A DNA stretch of 64,000 nucleotides, taken from the NCBI GenBank assembly GCA_027627225.1, contig CM051034.1, positions 45,586,048 through 45,650,047 of the forward strand. Reading direction: 5' to 3'. This DNA comes from Congeria kusceri (lineage: Eukaryota > Mollusca > Bivalvia > Myida > Dreissenidae). Positions 11,859-22,630 of the stretch are shown piece by piece; position 1 is the stretch's first letter; each line of letters opens with the position of its first letter. Under the pieces are notes generated by a model. The model ran no database searches, was not told the origin of the DNA, and saw nothing but the letters and a program-made list of their open reading frames with translations. The position numbers and the translations under genes were made by a program.

Positions 11859-12240
11859 GAAGTTGAAATGGCCAATATTAGATTGTACAATAAAACGGTT
11901 ATCTTATTGTCTGTCTTAGCATGTGTTTACCGTAGTACCTATGTCAGAAACATTTGATTTGTTGGATACTGTTTATTGCAAAAATACCGATCATTCAAGT
12001 AAAACTGCTTACCAATGCTAGCTTTATTTCTAATCGAATTTCGTGGCGATGCGGATTTAATCCGAATATTCACCGCTAATATTCGGCGAACTGCACGATA
12101 CTCTGTATAAAACACGAGGAACTTTGGCTAGTTTCGTAGTGTTGAAAATGTAAACACTAAACTGAACTTCAAATCATTCAAATTCGATTTATTTTATGGA
12201 AATGTGTATAAGGTTTTAGCTCATAATGCATTATTTTATT
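11859..12240 (+). repeat. Dispersed repeat family R1, copy b
   Basis: Uninterrupted copy of the family that is split at 1840-2925 and present again at 13508-13875. Landmarks in order: 'atggccaatatta', 'aataaaacggttatc', 'tgttggatactgtttattgc', 'gaatttcgtggcgatgcgg', 'tttggctagtttcgtagtgt'. No coding frame and no obvious TIR. It supplies the empty-site sequence for the insertion at 2039-2767. Confidence 0.8.
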
Positions 12241-12373
12241 GATATTTTATTGATCTGGCACTTAATAATATCCGGTAGCGCCCGATTATCCTTTTTAAAT
12301 AGGTTAAACCATTATCTAGCGTCTAACAAACGGATTTCTATGGATTACGATTAGGGTCTTTAATATCGTAGAC

Positions 12374-12804
12374 AGCATCATGCTCCCAGGAACGAGCATC
12401 ATGCTCGCAAGGTCGAGCATCATGCTCAATAAACGAGCATGATGCTCAGAAAACGAGCATCTTGCTCTTTCGGTTGAGCATCATGCTCATAAGATCGAGC
12501 ATCATGCTCGTCAATGCGAGCGTGACGCTAATTTTTGGAGCATCATACAGGGTTAGGCAATAAAGACCCTCTTCGTACGTCCTAGTACTATCGAGCATCA
12601 TGCCCAAATGAACGAGCATCATGCTCCTAAAATTGAGCATTATGCTCGTTTATCAAGCATCATGCTCGTTTATTGAACGAGCATCATGCTCTTTAGGTCG
12701 AGCATCATGCTCGTTTATTGAGCATCATGCTCAATAGTACTAGGCCGTACGAAGAGGGTCTTTATTGCCTAACCCAGCATGATGCTCCAAAAACTAGCGT
12801 CACG
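12374..12804. repeat. GAGCATCATGCTC array with 71-nt inverted arms
   Basis: The near-palindromic 13-mer gagcatcatgctc (or its gagcatgatgctc inverse) recurs more than ten times at uneven 15-20 bp spacing. Within it, 12521-12591 and 12734-12804 are inverted copies (arms begin cgtgacgct, pass through 'aataaagaccctcttcgtac', and end 'agtactat'), so the region can fold into a long hairpin with more 13-mers in its loop. Probably a foldback or MITE-type element; no coding frame of note. Confidence 0.85.
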
Positions 12805-13008
12805 TCGGACAGAATAGCAGTTGATAGTGTTTTGAACTTTGAATCACAATGACTGTGCTTCGAGTCCTGCCACATTGTTCTCTTTTTCATCTTAATTTTT
12901 TTTACTTTAACATCACTTATTGGCATGACAGTTTCTTCTTTATGTTATTTTTCCCTCTTTTCATTTGTTTTATTTTTTAGTAGTTAATTCATGTTATCTA
13001 CATAAGAA

Positions 13009-13378
13009 TGCGATCGGGAGGTCGTGAGTTCTATCCCTACTCGGGGAGTGTCGCAGTGGTGTAATGGATATGGTGTCCGCCTTGCGATAGGGAGGTCGTG
13101 AGTTCGATCCCTACTCGGGGAGTATCGCAGTGGTGTAATGGATATGGTGTCCGCCTTGCGATAGGGAGGTCGTGAGTTCGATCCCTACTCGGGGAGTGTC
13201 GCAGTGGTGTAATGGATATGGTGTCCGCCTTGCGATAGGGAGGTCGTGAGTTCGATCACTACTCGGGGAGCATTCGATTGATCTTCCCTAAAAGACACCA
13301 AGTAATGGTTCTACCCAGAAAACGGACTCAAGAGTGTCTCAATAAGCCTCAGGCGTTCGACACAATCGAGCTAAAATA
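13009..13378 (+). mobile_element. SINE with 3.5 tandem tRNA-like heads
   Basis: A 74-bp tRNA-like unit starts at 13051, 13125 and 13199 and is preceded by a partial one from 13009. Each unit has the A box 'gtggtgtaatggatat' and B box 'gagttcgatccctac'; the last has 'gatcacta'. The acceptor ends do not pair, so these are SINE heads, not tRNA genes. After 13271 comes the body ('acaccaagtaatggttctac', 'aagcctcaggcgttcgacac', 'aatcgagctaaaat'), which resembles a conserved bivalve SINE tail from memory. Confidence 0.85.
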
Positions 13379-13507
13379 GATAGTTTTTAACTAAATGTTC
13401 ATAATTTGTTCAATCTACACTAAAGCATATATTACTGCAATAATCAGGAGACATTGGTATAATTGTAGATATAGTTAACAACTGAACAGTTAGTTTAAGC
13501 CGCACAA

Positions 13508-13875
13508 ACGGTGAAAATGGCCATATTAGCAGATTCTATAATAAAACGGTTATCGGTCTTAGCATGTGTTTACGTTAGTATATAACCTACGTCAGAAACA
13601 TGTGGTTTGTTGGATACTGTTTATTGCAAAATCACTGATCCTCCAAGTAAAACTGTTTACAAATACTATCTTTGTTTACTGTCGAATTTCGTGGCGATGC
13701 GGATTAAATCCGACTTTTAACCGTTAATATTCGGCGAGCTGCACGGTATTCTACATAAAACACGAGGAACTTCGGCTAGTTTCGTAGTGTTGATTATGTA
13801 AACACTAAACTGAACTTCAAACTGTTCAAATTCCATTTATTTTATAAAAATGTGTATACGTGTTAAGTCAACTTT
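13508..13875 (+). repeat. Dispersed repeat family R1, copy c
   Basis: Same order of landmarks as copy b, including 'ataaaacggttatc', 'tgttggatactgtttattgc', 'gaatttcgtggcgatgcgg' and 'ggctagtttcgtagtgttga'. It is separated from copy b by the GAGCAT array and the SINE. No coding content. Confidence 0.8.
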
Positions 13876-13946
13876 AATGTTTAGTTGTACGTGTATCAAC
13901 TTGTTAATGCCTTTAACGTAATTAAACGTCAATGTAAAATATAATA

Positions 13947-14534
13947 TACCGTAAACGCTTTATGTTTTCGGACACTTAAAAATAATTAAAAATTTTCGTG
14001 TCCGAAAATTTTGATACACAAAAATATTCCCAAATTACAGGTGTCCGAACATGTATAGACACTATGACAATAAACGCCAAAAAACAACAACTGTGAATAA
14101 ATGAAGCAGAATTTATTGGTAAATAGTTAAGACTGATTAAGACTGGTTCCTTAATACGATAATTTCAACAGCATATTTAATATACGATATCATTACCGGT
14201 ATACACAATCGGGTAAACCCATTATTTATGGCACCTTGCTCTTTACCCAATAACGCTATTGTAACGGTCCAGCGCCTCCACTCATTCGTCTGCCAGGTTT
14301 TATGACCTTCATTCGGTTGTAAACACACATGTGCGATGTGGCACCGGATAAACGTAAACTGGTTAGAATTCTGCTAAAATACTGTCATTTAAAATGTCCG
14401 AAAATTTAGATTCATTAATTATGGGTTAAAATCAGAATGTCCGAAAATATATAGTGACTAAAAATAATTATTTTGGCTAAAAAATAGGGTGTCCGGAAAT
14501 TTAAAGTGTCCGAAAACATAAAGCTTTTACGGTA
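13947..14534. mobile_element. 588-bp TIR element (TGTCCGAAAA family) inserted at a TA
   Basis: The termini read ccgtaaacgctttatgtttt...cggacactt (left, from 13949) and its inverse (right, ending 14532), with one mismatch in about 29 bases, flanked on both sides by TA. The motif 'gtccgaaaat' recurs internally near both ends (about 13999, 14395, 14440). No transposase, so it is a MITE of a TA-targeting superfamily. It sits inside the coding part of pseudogene copy B. Confidence 0.85.
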
Positions 14535-15243
14535 GTTGCAGTGAGTGTGGATAAAGCTGTCTTGGTCATTACTGCACTGCTCGGATGGCCAATCGTACTT
14601 CTTTTCAACTTGTTGAAGAAAGTTGATTGATACATGTAAGTTTTGTTATTAAAATACTCATCGGTCTTTCGAACGAACTCGTGTCGCGCAAATGTCAAGT
14701 TATGCACGACAACTGTCTGACTATGTGTGTCTTCTTCGTAATCGTCAAATAGAAAGCCCTTGCAAAACTGGATATCGGCCATTGCAATGCCGTCAGAACA
14801 CGGAATGTCATTCACTGTATAATCGCACTGGATGTATTGAAAAAAGCACATAAAACGGTGAATAAACATCTACGCCAGCCCTCAAAGTGAAGTTCTCCTT
14901 ACCTATTTCGCCGCTTTTATCTCGCACGTTGGTGAGGAACTGTTCATGCGCTTCCTAAAGATCTATTAAGCTTATTTCAAACATGACATAGCGAAATGAG
15001 ATAACAAGTTCGCCATTTGTAATTGCTGTTCCCAAATGCTGATACATGGGTATCGGGTCCAAATGCAATTTCTAATACCTCGATTTTCAGATCGTCTGTG
15101 GTGACGGCGATGTCTGCTTCAGGGTCAATTACAGCATCGATGCGATAGTCCAGTTATAATCCCTTGAGTTTGTCGACCGTTCTCACACATCTGTCGCCAA
15201 CACGCATTTCTATCACGGAACACCTATGGTTCAGGCATCCATT
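14535..15243 (-). pseudogene. SMB-family receptor ectodomain pseudogene, copy B, exon 2 only
   Basis: Homologous to copy-A exon 2 (3467-4202): the acceptor 'attgaatggtctttgacag' is nearly identical, then NGCLNHRC, MRVGDRCVR, FTLRAG and ADIQFCKGFLFDDYEED. The part from about 14870 down is open, but upstream the frame is broken several times (for example a stop in the segment near 14955). The downstream end is cut by the TIR element at the TA at 14533-14534; sequence on the other side of that element continues the same hydrophobic tail. Its 5' exon is missing here; the exon at 51839-52760 is a candidate partner. Confidence 0.75.
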
Positions 15244-15469
15244 CTGTCAAAGACCATTCAATAATGGAAAATTCAACGTTATGCAGTCACCCTGTAGGAG
15301 TTAAGTATGATGACAAACTAACAACTGATAACCAAACTATGCACATGCTAAAGTATATCAACAGTTTGCATTGCGAAATACGCGAAAAATCAAAGATAAA
15401 AGGTATCTTCCCGACTACAAAAGCCTATTAGTGTCACACGAACGTTAAAAAATATATATTAATGCATAA

Positions 15470-16330
15470 TAACGCAAAGAAAAACGTTGTAACGCAAACT
15501 TGACACGTAAAAACGTAAATCAAAACATGTAATAACGCATAGTAACACGCAATAACGCAAATCAAACACGTTATAACGTAAATCAAAACATGTTATAACG
15601 CGAATAAACACGTTATAATGCAAAAAACACGATATAACACGAAACAAACACGCTATTATGCGAAAGCAAAAACACGTTATAACGCAAAACAAACACGTTA
15701 TAACGTAAAACTTGACTCGTTAAAACGTGAAGAAACACGTTATAACGCAAACCTAAACTCGTAATAACGCGAAAAGAACACGTAATAACGTAAAATAAAC
15801 ACGTTATTACGGAAAACTAAATGCGTTATTACGCAGTGAAACACGTATTAACACAAAACAAATACGTTAAGACGTAAAGCTAAACTCGTTATAACGTGAC
15901 GAAACACATTATAACGTAAACCGAAACTCGTAATAACGCGAAAAAACACGTAAGAACGTAAAATAAACAAGTTATTACGTAAAACTAAACTCGAAATAAC
16001 GTGAAGAAACACGTACTAACACAAAACAAACACGTAATAACGTAAAACTAAACTCGATATAACGTGAAGAAACACATTATAACGTAAACCGTAATTGGTA
16101 ATAACGCAAAAAAGTACGTAATAACGTAAATTAAATGTTATTACGTAAAACTAAACTCGAAATAACGCGAAGAAACACGTACTAACACAAAACAAACACG
16201 TTATAACGTAAAACTTAACTCCATATAACGCAAAGAAAGACGCTATAACGCAAAACTAAACTCGCAATTATGCAAAGAAAGACGTAATTGCGTTTACTAA
16301 ACGCGTTATAACGTATCGAAAACGTCTATT
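15470..16330 (+). repeat. CGTTATAACG-type array, left (about 860 bp)
   Basis: Irregular repeats of about 18-20 bp built on 'aaacacgttataacgcaaa', with variants such as 'aacgtaaaactaaactcg' and 'cgtaataacgtaaa'. The core cgttataacg is a perfect 10-bp palindrome. It begins about 230 bp from the copy-B exon and ends about 60 bp before the start codon of the integrase pseudogene. An inverted, shorter array of the same family lies at 51560-51735. Confidence 0.85.
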
Positions 16331-18163
16331 AAAGCGCTGAAGGCTTCGTTATAATTTAGGATGGATTTTCTAAAGAATCTTATAAGAACAAAATGTCTAA
16401 AATCGATCGGTTAATTGAAACTTATTGTAAATTAGGGTTTAAGAATAAGGAAATTTTGGCTATTCTAGCTTATTAGATAGAATTGTGATAAGCATGTCTA
16501 CATTTAAGAGAAAATTAAAACTGCTTGGATTTTTTTGGAGGAGGAAGTTTTCTGATTTGGTAGATGTTGCGTGTTTTATTTTTAAACAGTTGAAAACATC
16601 TGGTGTTTCACACGGATATAGGTAGATACACTTGATATGTATGCAATCTGGATTTAATATTCCAAGGGATACAGATTTTTCTATAATGAAATTACTTGAT
16701 CCGGAAGGCATGGCCCGACGACTACGGAAGCGATTAAAGAGACGACAATATTCCAGTCCAGGGACCAATTTCGTATGGCATGTCGACGGGTACGACAAAT
16801 TGAAACCTTATGGTATGCTTTTCATGGCTGCATAGACGGGTTCTCAAGGTACATTGTTTGGCTTGAGGCTGCAACAACTAATAGTGATCCCAAGGTGATA
16901 GCTCGTTACTATGTAGAAGCAGTACGAGAAAAAGGTGGATGTCTCAAAAGAATACGGGCTGATCTATGGACTGAGAATAATGACATGGAACAAATGCAGC
17001 TATTTCTACGAAGGGACCACGAGGACGCATTTAGTGGACAAAAAAGCTTTTTACGCGGAACAAGCACTCACAATCAGCGGATCGAGCGGTTTTGGGGACT
17101 TCTTAGAAAAGAAATGGCCCAGTACTTCATGAACTTATTTTCAGAGTTAGGAAAATACAAAAAAGATCTTTACTGCGGGGACATGTTAGACAAAAATTTA
17201 ATTCAATTCTGTTTCATGGATGTTATTCAGGTAGGAAATACTTAAACATTATCAATTTAAAAACAGCCAATTTCTTGAAATAAAATTATTATTGTTCTTT
17301 GGTCTAGATTTCACATCTTTGCTGTAGTATGTTGGGTTAGCAATATACGTGTAACGTTTGCGCTAAAGCAAACTGCCTAAAGCGTGTATACGTTTTATTA
17401 AAGATGCAGGCCCGGTATCTAGAAACATTTATGTTAAAAAGAAAATACTTCTGTTGGTTGAATATGTAATAAAAATATTTTTATAATTTTTTCTTTTTCC
17501 GTGTTCATTTTGCCGGTGTTCGATTTAATTTATGACGGGTGTGTGGCAATCACCGGTTATGGTATTGTAAATCACAACACAATAGTAATGACATTCTGAA
17601 ATATATTTAATACATTATATTTGTTATAAAGGATGAATTTTTCAAATTCAAAGTAACGAAAGCGAATGTACAGTTTGGTAATAGATCGTGATGGACTTAA
17701 TTAATTGAGTAGCTCAATGAGTGACTGGGGATCAAATCTGCGTGATTGTCAGTGATTATTAGTCGTTGACTATAGTAAAAAGTATAATGTCGTCTAATAT
17801 CTATGAATAGTGCCTTATTATAAATGTAAATATAACACATAGTCATCAAAACGTAAGTAAACTACACGCATTATTCAAAATTAAACAATTGATTAAACAA
17901 AGGTATTGAAATGACAAGATTACACATTATTATTGTTTCATTGTTTATTCCATAATTTGATTTAGATTTTATGGACTATCAAATACATTTGTTGTTTTGA
18001 TAGTATATTCAGTTTATCTGCATCAACTTTCAATTAAAAATTCGTTTCACTCGCAGTATCTGTGCAGCTGTCTTCTGTGCCAAAATCGAGGTTGATATTG
18101 ATTCCGTGTCATGACGTCAGCCAAAAAATATCGCGTCGCGCCATACATTTTTCTACGTTATAG

Positions 18164-18268
18164 TTAGAACATATTAAGTAAAATCTTATTGGTTAAGAAG
18201 GGGCTCGCTTCGCTGCGATCGCAAGGCCCCTTCTTCACCAATAAGATTTTTTACCTAGTGTGTTCTAA
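18164..18268. repeat. Foldback hairpin with 41-43-nt arms
   Basis: Arm 18164-18204 (starts ttagaacatattaagtaaaa, ends aagaaggggc) is inverted at 18226-18268. The loop of about 21 bases, tcgcttcgctgcgatcgcaa, is itself partly palindromic. Probably a small MITE inserted in the intron. Confidence 0.85.
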
Positions 18269-18499
18269 TTTACTAAAAAAAGAACCTACATTTTGAATGG
18301 TCGCTTGCATGAACATCATTTGAGCATGTACATAGTAGAAATCCATAAGGAGAGCTTCTAATTGGCCAATCATAAACCAGAAATCGCATCCGTTAAGAAC
18401 ATACTCTACATGATTAGGCCCCTAAGTGATTCACATAATGGAGGCCATCCAGCTGTTTCATTGGATCAAAATGTAGGTTATATTCTAAAAATATGGAAG

Positions 18500-18570
18500 T
18501 GCCTGTACTGGGATTCGAAGCCAAAACATAGCGCTTACAAACTGTACCTTCTAACCATTGCATTACAGTG
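18500..18570 (-). other. tRNA-like relic (SINE-derived)
   Basis: On the minus strand 'tgcaatggttagaaggta' (A box) and 'ggcttcgaatcccagta' (B box) lie at tRNA spacing. The stems do not pair well, so a SINE head is more likely than a tRNA. Confidence 0.5.
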
Positions 18571-19729
18571 TCAACTGTAATACAGTAAGGATTTACTCAA
18601 TACATATTCGTGTTTGAGTCTCCCTTCCGGGTTAGTTCACATGTAGCTTAATATATATTTGTCTAGGTTCGAAAACGCTTGGTACAAATGGAATATACAC
18701 AGTGTGTAGTAAATTGTACATGCAGATTTACTCAAGAGGCATCAACAGCTATCGCCTACAGAATATAAAATGCGATAAAATGTTACCAAAACGTTATTAT
18801 TTTACCGATTTCAATGCATTTTTTTTTGGCATTTTGGTCGGTAAGATGATCATTAGAAACGATTTGCTAAATTTTATTTTTAGTAAATATTTATGCACTG
18901 GGGCTTTAATATGTGAATATTATACAATTTATTTTGGTAAAAATATTACTGAAAATGACTGAAACAGAATTACAAGCGCTGTTTACATTGATGTGATATA
19001 TCCCTGTCCCGTGACATATGGCAAAGAAATACGAAAATCTGTATTTAGTACAAAGATGTAAATTTAATAAAAATGTACCTTCTGTATCTTTGTTAAAGTT
19101 CATCTTTCTTTAAAAGTTTCATGATAGCTTACGGCCCGTCGTGCATCAACAACTTTTAATACGCTTTGATTTATATGGATTTGCAGAGCAATATGCTTAT
19201 TTAGTTAACCCGTTCCATATCTAAATGGACCTGAATTTATGTAAGCTCTTTGCAAAAAGATATTTCAATTATATGAACTGACAAAACAGTACTTTCTATG
19301 AAGAACAGAACGCATTATCATTCCCTTTTATTGCACAACACGATATATGAAACCTCATTCTGTTTTCTTTCTCGTCTATTTCAGACGAATCTTGATGAAG
19401 TACTTGAAACATGGAACACCCACGTTCTACAGTCAAAAGAACGCGCTGCTTATGGGGGAAGACGGCCGATTTTGTTCTACAAACTGCCTCATTTATATCA
19501 AACAGAAGACCATCTGTGTCCTGTATACGAGAACGAACTTGAAATTTGTACAAATGAAACTAGGAAGAAAAACAGGATATGTGCAGACGAAAAAGTGTTT
19601 GAGTTGTGCACTTTGCTAATTGAAGAAAACGATTTCCAAAGACCACGAGACTCCAATGAAGCCAGAACCCTTTATATTAATCTACGGCAACAAATAAGAA
19701 CTGAGTTAGATGATATGTTACAATTATAA

Positions 19730-20646
19730 TGATTGTACTGGTAATAATGATACATGTTTACACAACTTGCGTGTGTCATATACTCGTACATAAGTACACA
19801 TGATTGCTCTTATATCAATAGGGGCCGCCTATTATTCGTGCGTTCATTTGAATATTGGTGGATATACTAAATCTTGCACTGCACGTGCTAATATGCGATT
19901 AATTTTTTTACATACTGTATAACTTATGTATGTCAGATTATAAGCAGACGAGAAATCGATTTGGTTATTAATTACAGAAAAAAAGCCTGGTTTGTTTACT
20001 GTAGGCATTTAGGATAATCATTTTGTTTTTGGAACGCAGTACACAATCAAAGCCAAATTTCCGTCTTACGATGAGCAAATTGGCAAATTATTTTAATTAT
20101 TATTATTATTATTGCTGCAGTTGATCATTTTTAAGCAAGATGAAACATAAAATGTCATTTTCAGAAATTTACAGATTTTGTAGAAATCAGGAAATTACAG
20201 ACACCTTTAGGTCTATGTAAACAGTTTTCTCTGACAACTTGATGTACATGAATCGTAGAAAACCGGACGCCATATAAACCGTAAAATCTTCAGTGACGCC
20301 GTGTGGCAAATTTTGTCCAAAGACACAATCATTACAATTAACCTAATAACTAAAAATGTACGAAAACATTGGTATTCATAAAAGAAATGTATTACTCTCA
20401 AGTTGGTAATCTACTTTGACATTCCTTGAATTCCTTACTTCAGTTTTATAATGTATTATTTTATTACAGTTGTGCAATATTTCAATTTTATGTGAACAAA
20501 TAAATGAGAACGTACACGTCCTTTTCATTCCTCTTTCTAAATGCTTGTAATTAGTTTCCAACAACGTACATGCCTGTCTGAACGTGATATCATTAATTCG
20601 TTATTTTGGAATAACAGTCGATTTCTCGTGCAACTCGAGCAGGGTT
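19730..20646. other. Gene-free stretch
   Basis: AT-rich sequence after the stop of the integrase pseudogene. It holds an AAT/ATT run near 20096-20115 and no open frame with protein-like content. I see no repeat termini. Confidence 0.5.
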
Positions 20647-21311
20647 TAAGCCTCAGTCACACATTTTGTTTTTGCCGTTCCTGAGCCGACAGTGCCCGAA
20701 TCAAATATGACATAAGTCGGGACAATATTTTGAGAATCGGGGCTCGAAATTCAATTTTATTTCAAAATAGCGAAAATGTCCAGGAAGCGCCCCGAAAGCG
20801 TTTCGATAGAGTACCGACAGCGTCCCAATTCTCCCGAATGGCATCCGACAGTGTCCAGACAGTCACGACAGAGTCCCGAACTTTCCGATTTTTTTACTAT
20901 CTGTAAATTAAATGGTGGACCGGTCAAATTTGTTTCTAGGAATGACAAAGATGCACAAAACACACGCTAATACAGCAGACGTGATATATATAACAATATG
21001 TTTACGCAATACCATTCCCGTTCCACCGGACATTGTCCCGACACAGTTCCGACACCCTCCCGAATTTAATCTGATACAGCCTAACCTATCCCGACAGAGT
21101 ACCGACTTTACAAACTCGGCTGAGTGTCCCGAATCTTACGTGCGACACTTTACTGTCGGGAGTACTTGGTCGATCACCCTTAACGTATGCCTATAATTCC
21201 CGATTCTCAGGACAGCGTCCCAAAAGAGTCCAGACAGCTCCCGATATGTGTATCGTAGCGCTGTCGCGATGCTGTCGGGAGCCATAATCGGGAATGTGTG
21301 AATGAGGCATT
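20647..21311. mobile_element. TIR element rich in CCCGACAG sub-repeats
   Basis: Termini taagcctcagtcacacatt (20647-20665) and the inverse of aatgcctcattcacacatt (21293-21311) match at 16 of 19 positions. The interior is GC-richer than its surroundings and built from variants of 'cccgacagtgtcccgaa' on both strands. The central part (about 20910-21010) lacks these and may be a separate insertion. Short open frames are by-products of the sub-repeats. Confidence 0.7.
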
Positions 21312-21481
21312 CTAGCGTAATCGACAGCGGTAACTTAAGGGGAGGTAAGGACATGTAGCCATTACTATTGAATGGTGTTATACATTGAATGTGTGACTTA
21401 GGCATTCTAGAGTAATCGACAGCGGTAACTTAAGGGGAGGTAAGGACATGTAGCCATTACTATTGAATGGTGTTATACATT
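21292..21481. repeat. 95-bp tandem duplication covering the TIR end
   Basis: 21292-21386 and 21387-21481 are nearly identical; the differences sit mostly in the first 30 bases (gaatgaggcattctagcg versus gacttaggcattctagag). The unit includes the outer end of the element at 20647-21311 plus its flank, so the right terminus exists twice. Confidence 0.9.
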
Positions 21482-21913
21482 TTTAAAGCAAGCATATGGA
21501 CCATTATTTATATTTTTGTCGGGAGAAGTTACTCTATTAAATGATAGCATACGAAAGACTCAATTCGCAGCAGCAATAGCAAATAGATGAAATATACTAA
21601 CAGAAAAATGAGCCTGGATATTACCGTTTGTGTCATATCCATATTAATGTACGTTTTCCTGTATTTAAACGAATGGTAAAGAACATGTCCGATCTTATTT
21701 TATGCAAGTGCCGGAAGTCAAAACATTTTTAATAAGCGCTTGCCGATTATTTTTATACACAATTGCCTCCCTTGATATAGGGAGAAACCTTTGTGCCATT
21801 TTTTAGATCCACGCGAGGGTGGCATTATACTTTCGCATTCGACATCACGAATTATTATACCTCACTTGATAATTTCTCTATATAATGCATATAAACTGCA
21901 GCGGGCAACAATT

Positions 21914-22430
21914 TTATTTATTACCTACTTTACTCTATAAATGATAAATAAGCGTTTTTAACTGTTTACCACTTTGCTAAAACAAACTTTTTCCAACTGG
22001 CAACATTTTGTGATGTTTCATGGTTTTGTTTCGTTATGTTGCCCTCATTATTATTCAAAGGGAGCAACCTACGCAGGACGTTGCGCAATGTAACTTTAAA
22101 GTAACACTGACTGCTACTGACTGTTACAAGCAGCTAGGACTCAGAATAATGATTGTTCCATTTTGAGTTGTGTGATTCACAACTATTATTATATTAGATT
22201 TCATGGAAAATAAAGCAATTCAATATTGTTTGTATTTATTATTAGAAGTAGGTAATAAAACAGATATTTCATTGTCATTTTGGAACAGTCAAATTGTTTC
22301 CTTCAGTGTCGGAGCAACATTTTGAACTGTTGCCCTCGGCCTAACGGCCTCGGGGTAACAGTTCAAAATATGCCCCCTCTACTTCAGGAAAACATTTGAC
22401 TGTTCTCAAATGCCAACGGAATATTTGTAT
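21914..22430. mobile_element. Insertion nested in the GTCGCCCG foldback element
   Basis: Absent from the sister copy at 56.9 kb. Its left edge, tttatttattacctac (21914-21929), is inverted at 22245-22261 (gaagtaggtaataaaacag), which may mark one element. A second foldback at 22283-22405 follows directly. The exact outer border is uncertain by some tens of bases. Confidence 0.6.
22283..22405. repeat. Foldback with ~57-nt arms
   Basis: Arms start gaacagtcaaat and its inverse atttgactgttc, contain 'ttgaactgttgccc' / 'gggtaacagttcaa', and meet at a tight 'tcggcctaacggcctcgg' hairpin tip. Several mismatches lie in the middle of the arms. Confidence 0.85.
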
Positions 22431-22508
22431 AATGTCGCCCGGCAATGTCGCTCGCTACCGCTATGTCGCCCGGTACGCAAATGATACGGGATTGTTCGGT
22501 ATAATAAA

Positions 22509-22630
22509 ATAAATGTTGACTTCCTTGAGGGTAACAGTGCGTCTCGTCAACCCTCGACAAACACTGCCGACAGTGTTGCCTCGGGTTGACATGGCGCACT
22601 GTCATCCTCAAGGAAGTCAATATTTATATA
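22509..22630. repeat. Foldback with ~60-nt arms
   Basis: 'ttgacttccttgagggtaac' ... 'ctcgacaaacactg' is inverted as 'cagtgttgcctcggg' ... 'catcctcaaggaagtcaata'. A shared hairpin family member sits at 56989-57121. Confidence 0.9.

Larger units (their letters stand above)
17231..19384 (+). other. Intron of the integrase pseudogene
   Basis: 2,154 bp between matching splice sites; AT-rich and without coding signal. It contains the foldback at 18164-18268 and a tRNA-like relic at 18500-18570. The open frame at 18702-18962 has no recognisable content. Confidence 0.7.
16393..19729 (+). pseudogene. Integrase-like (DDE) transposase pseudogene, two exons
   Basis: Exon 1 is 16393-17230 and exon 2 is 19385-19729; the junction is attcag|gtagga ... 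ctatttcag|acgaat, phase 0. The start MSKIDRLIETYCKLGFKNKE looks like a helix-turn-helix region. The rve-type catalytic core follows: HVDGYDKLKPYG (first D), DGFSRYIVWLEA, IRADLWTENN (second D; the W replaces a usual G), then STHNQRIERFWG (E). Exon 2 holds TNLDEVLETWNTH and the C-terminal tail. Damage: a 1-base shift near 16470, TAG at 16623-16625, and a 1-base shift near 16815. The family is the integrase-core proteins widespread in fish, cnidarians and molluscs; the IS3EU superfamily is my best guess. It mobilised DNA by cut-and-paste integration; this copy is dead. Confidence 0.8.

Noticed and set aside
13051..13271. Cluster of tRNA genes
   Set aside because: A and B boxes are present but acceptor stems do not pair, and the SINE body follows directly.
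15459..15692. Open frame with repeated RYNVF/CVIT peptides
   Set aside because: A translation of the CGTTATAACG array, not a gene.
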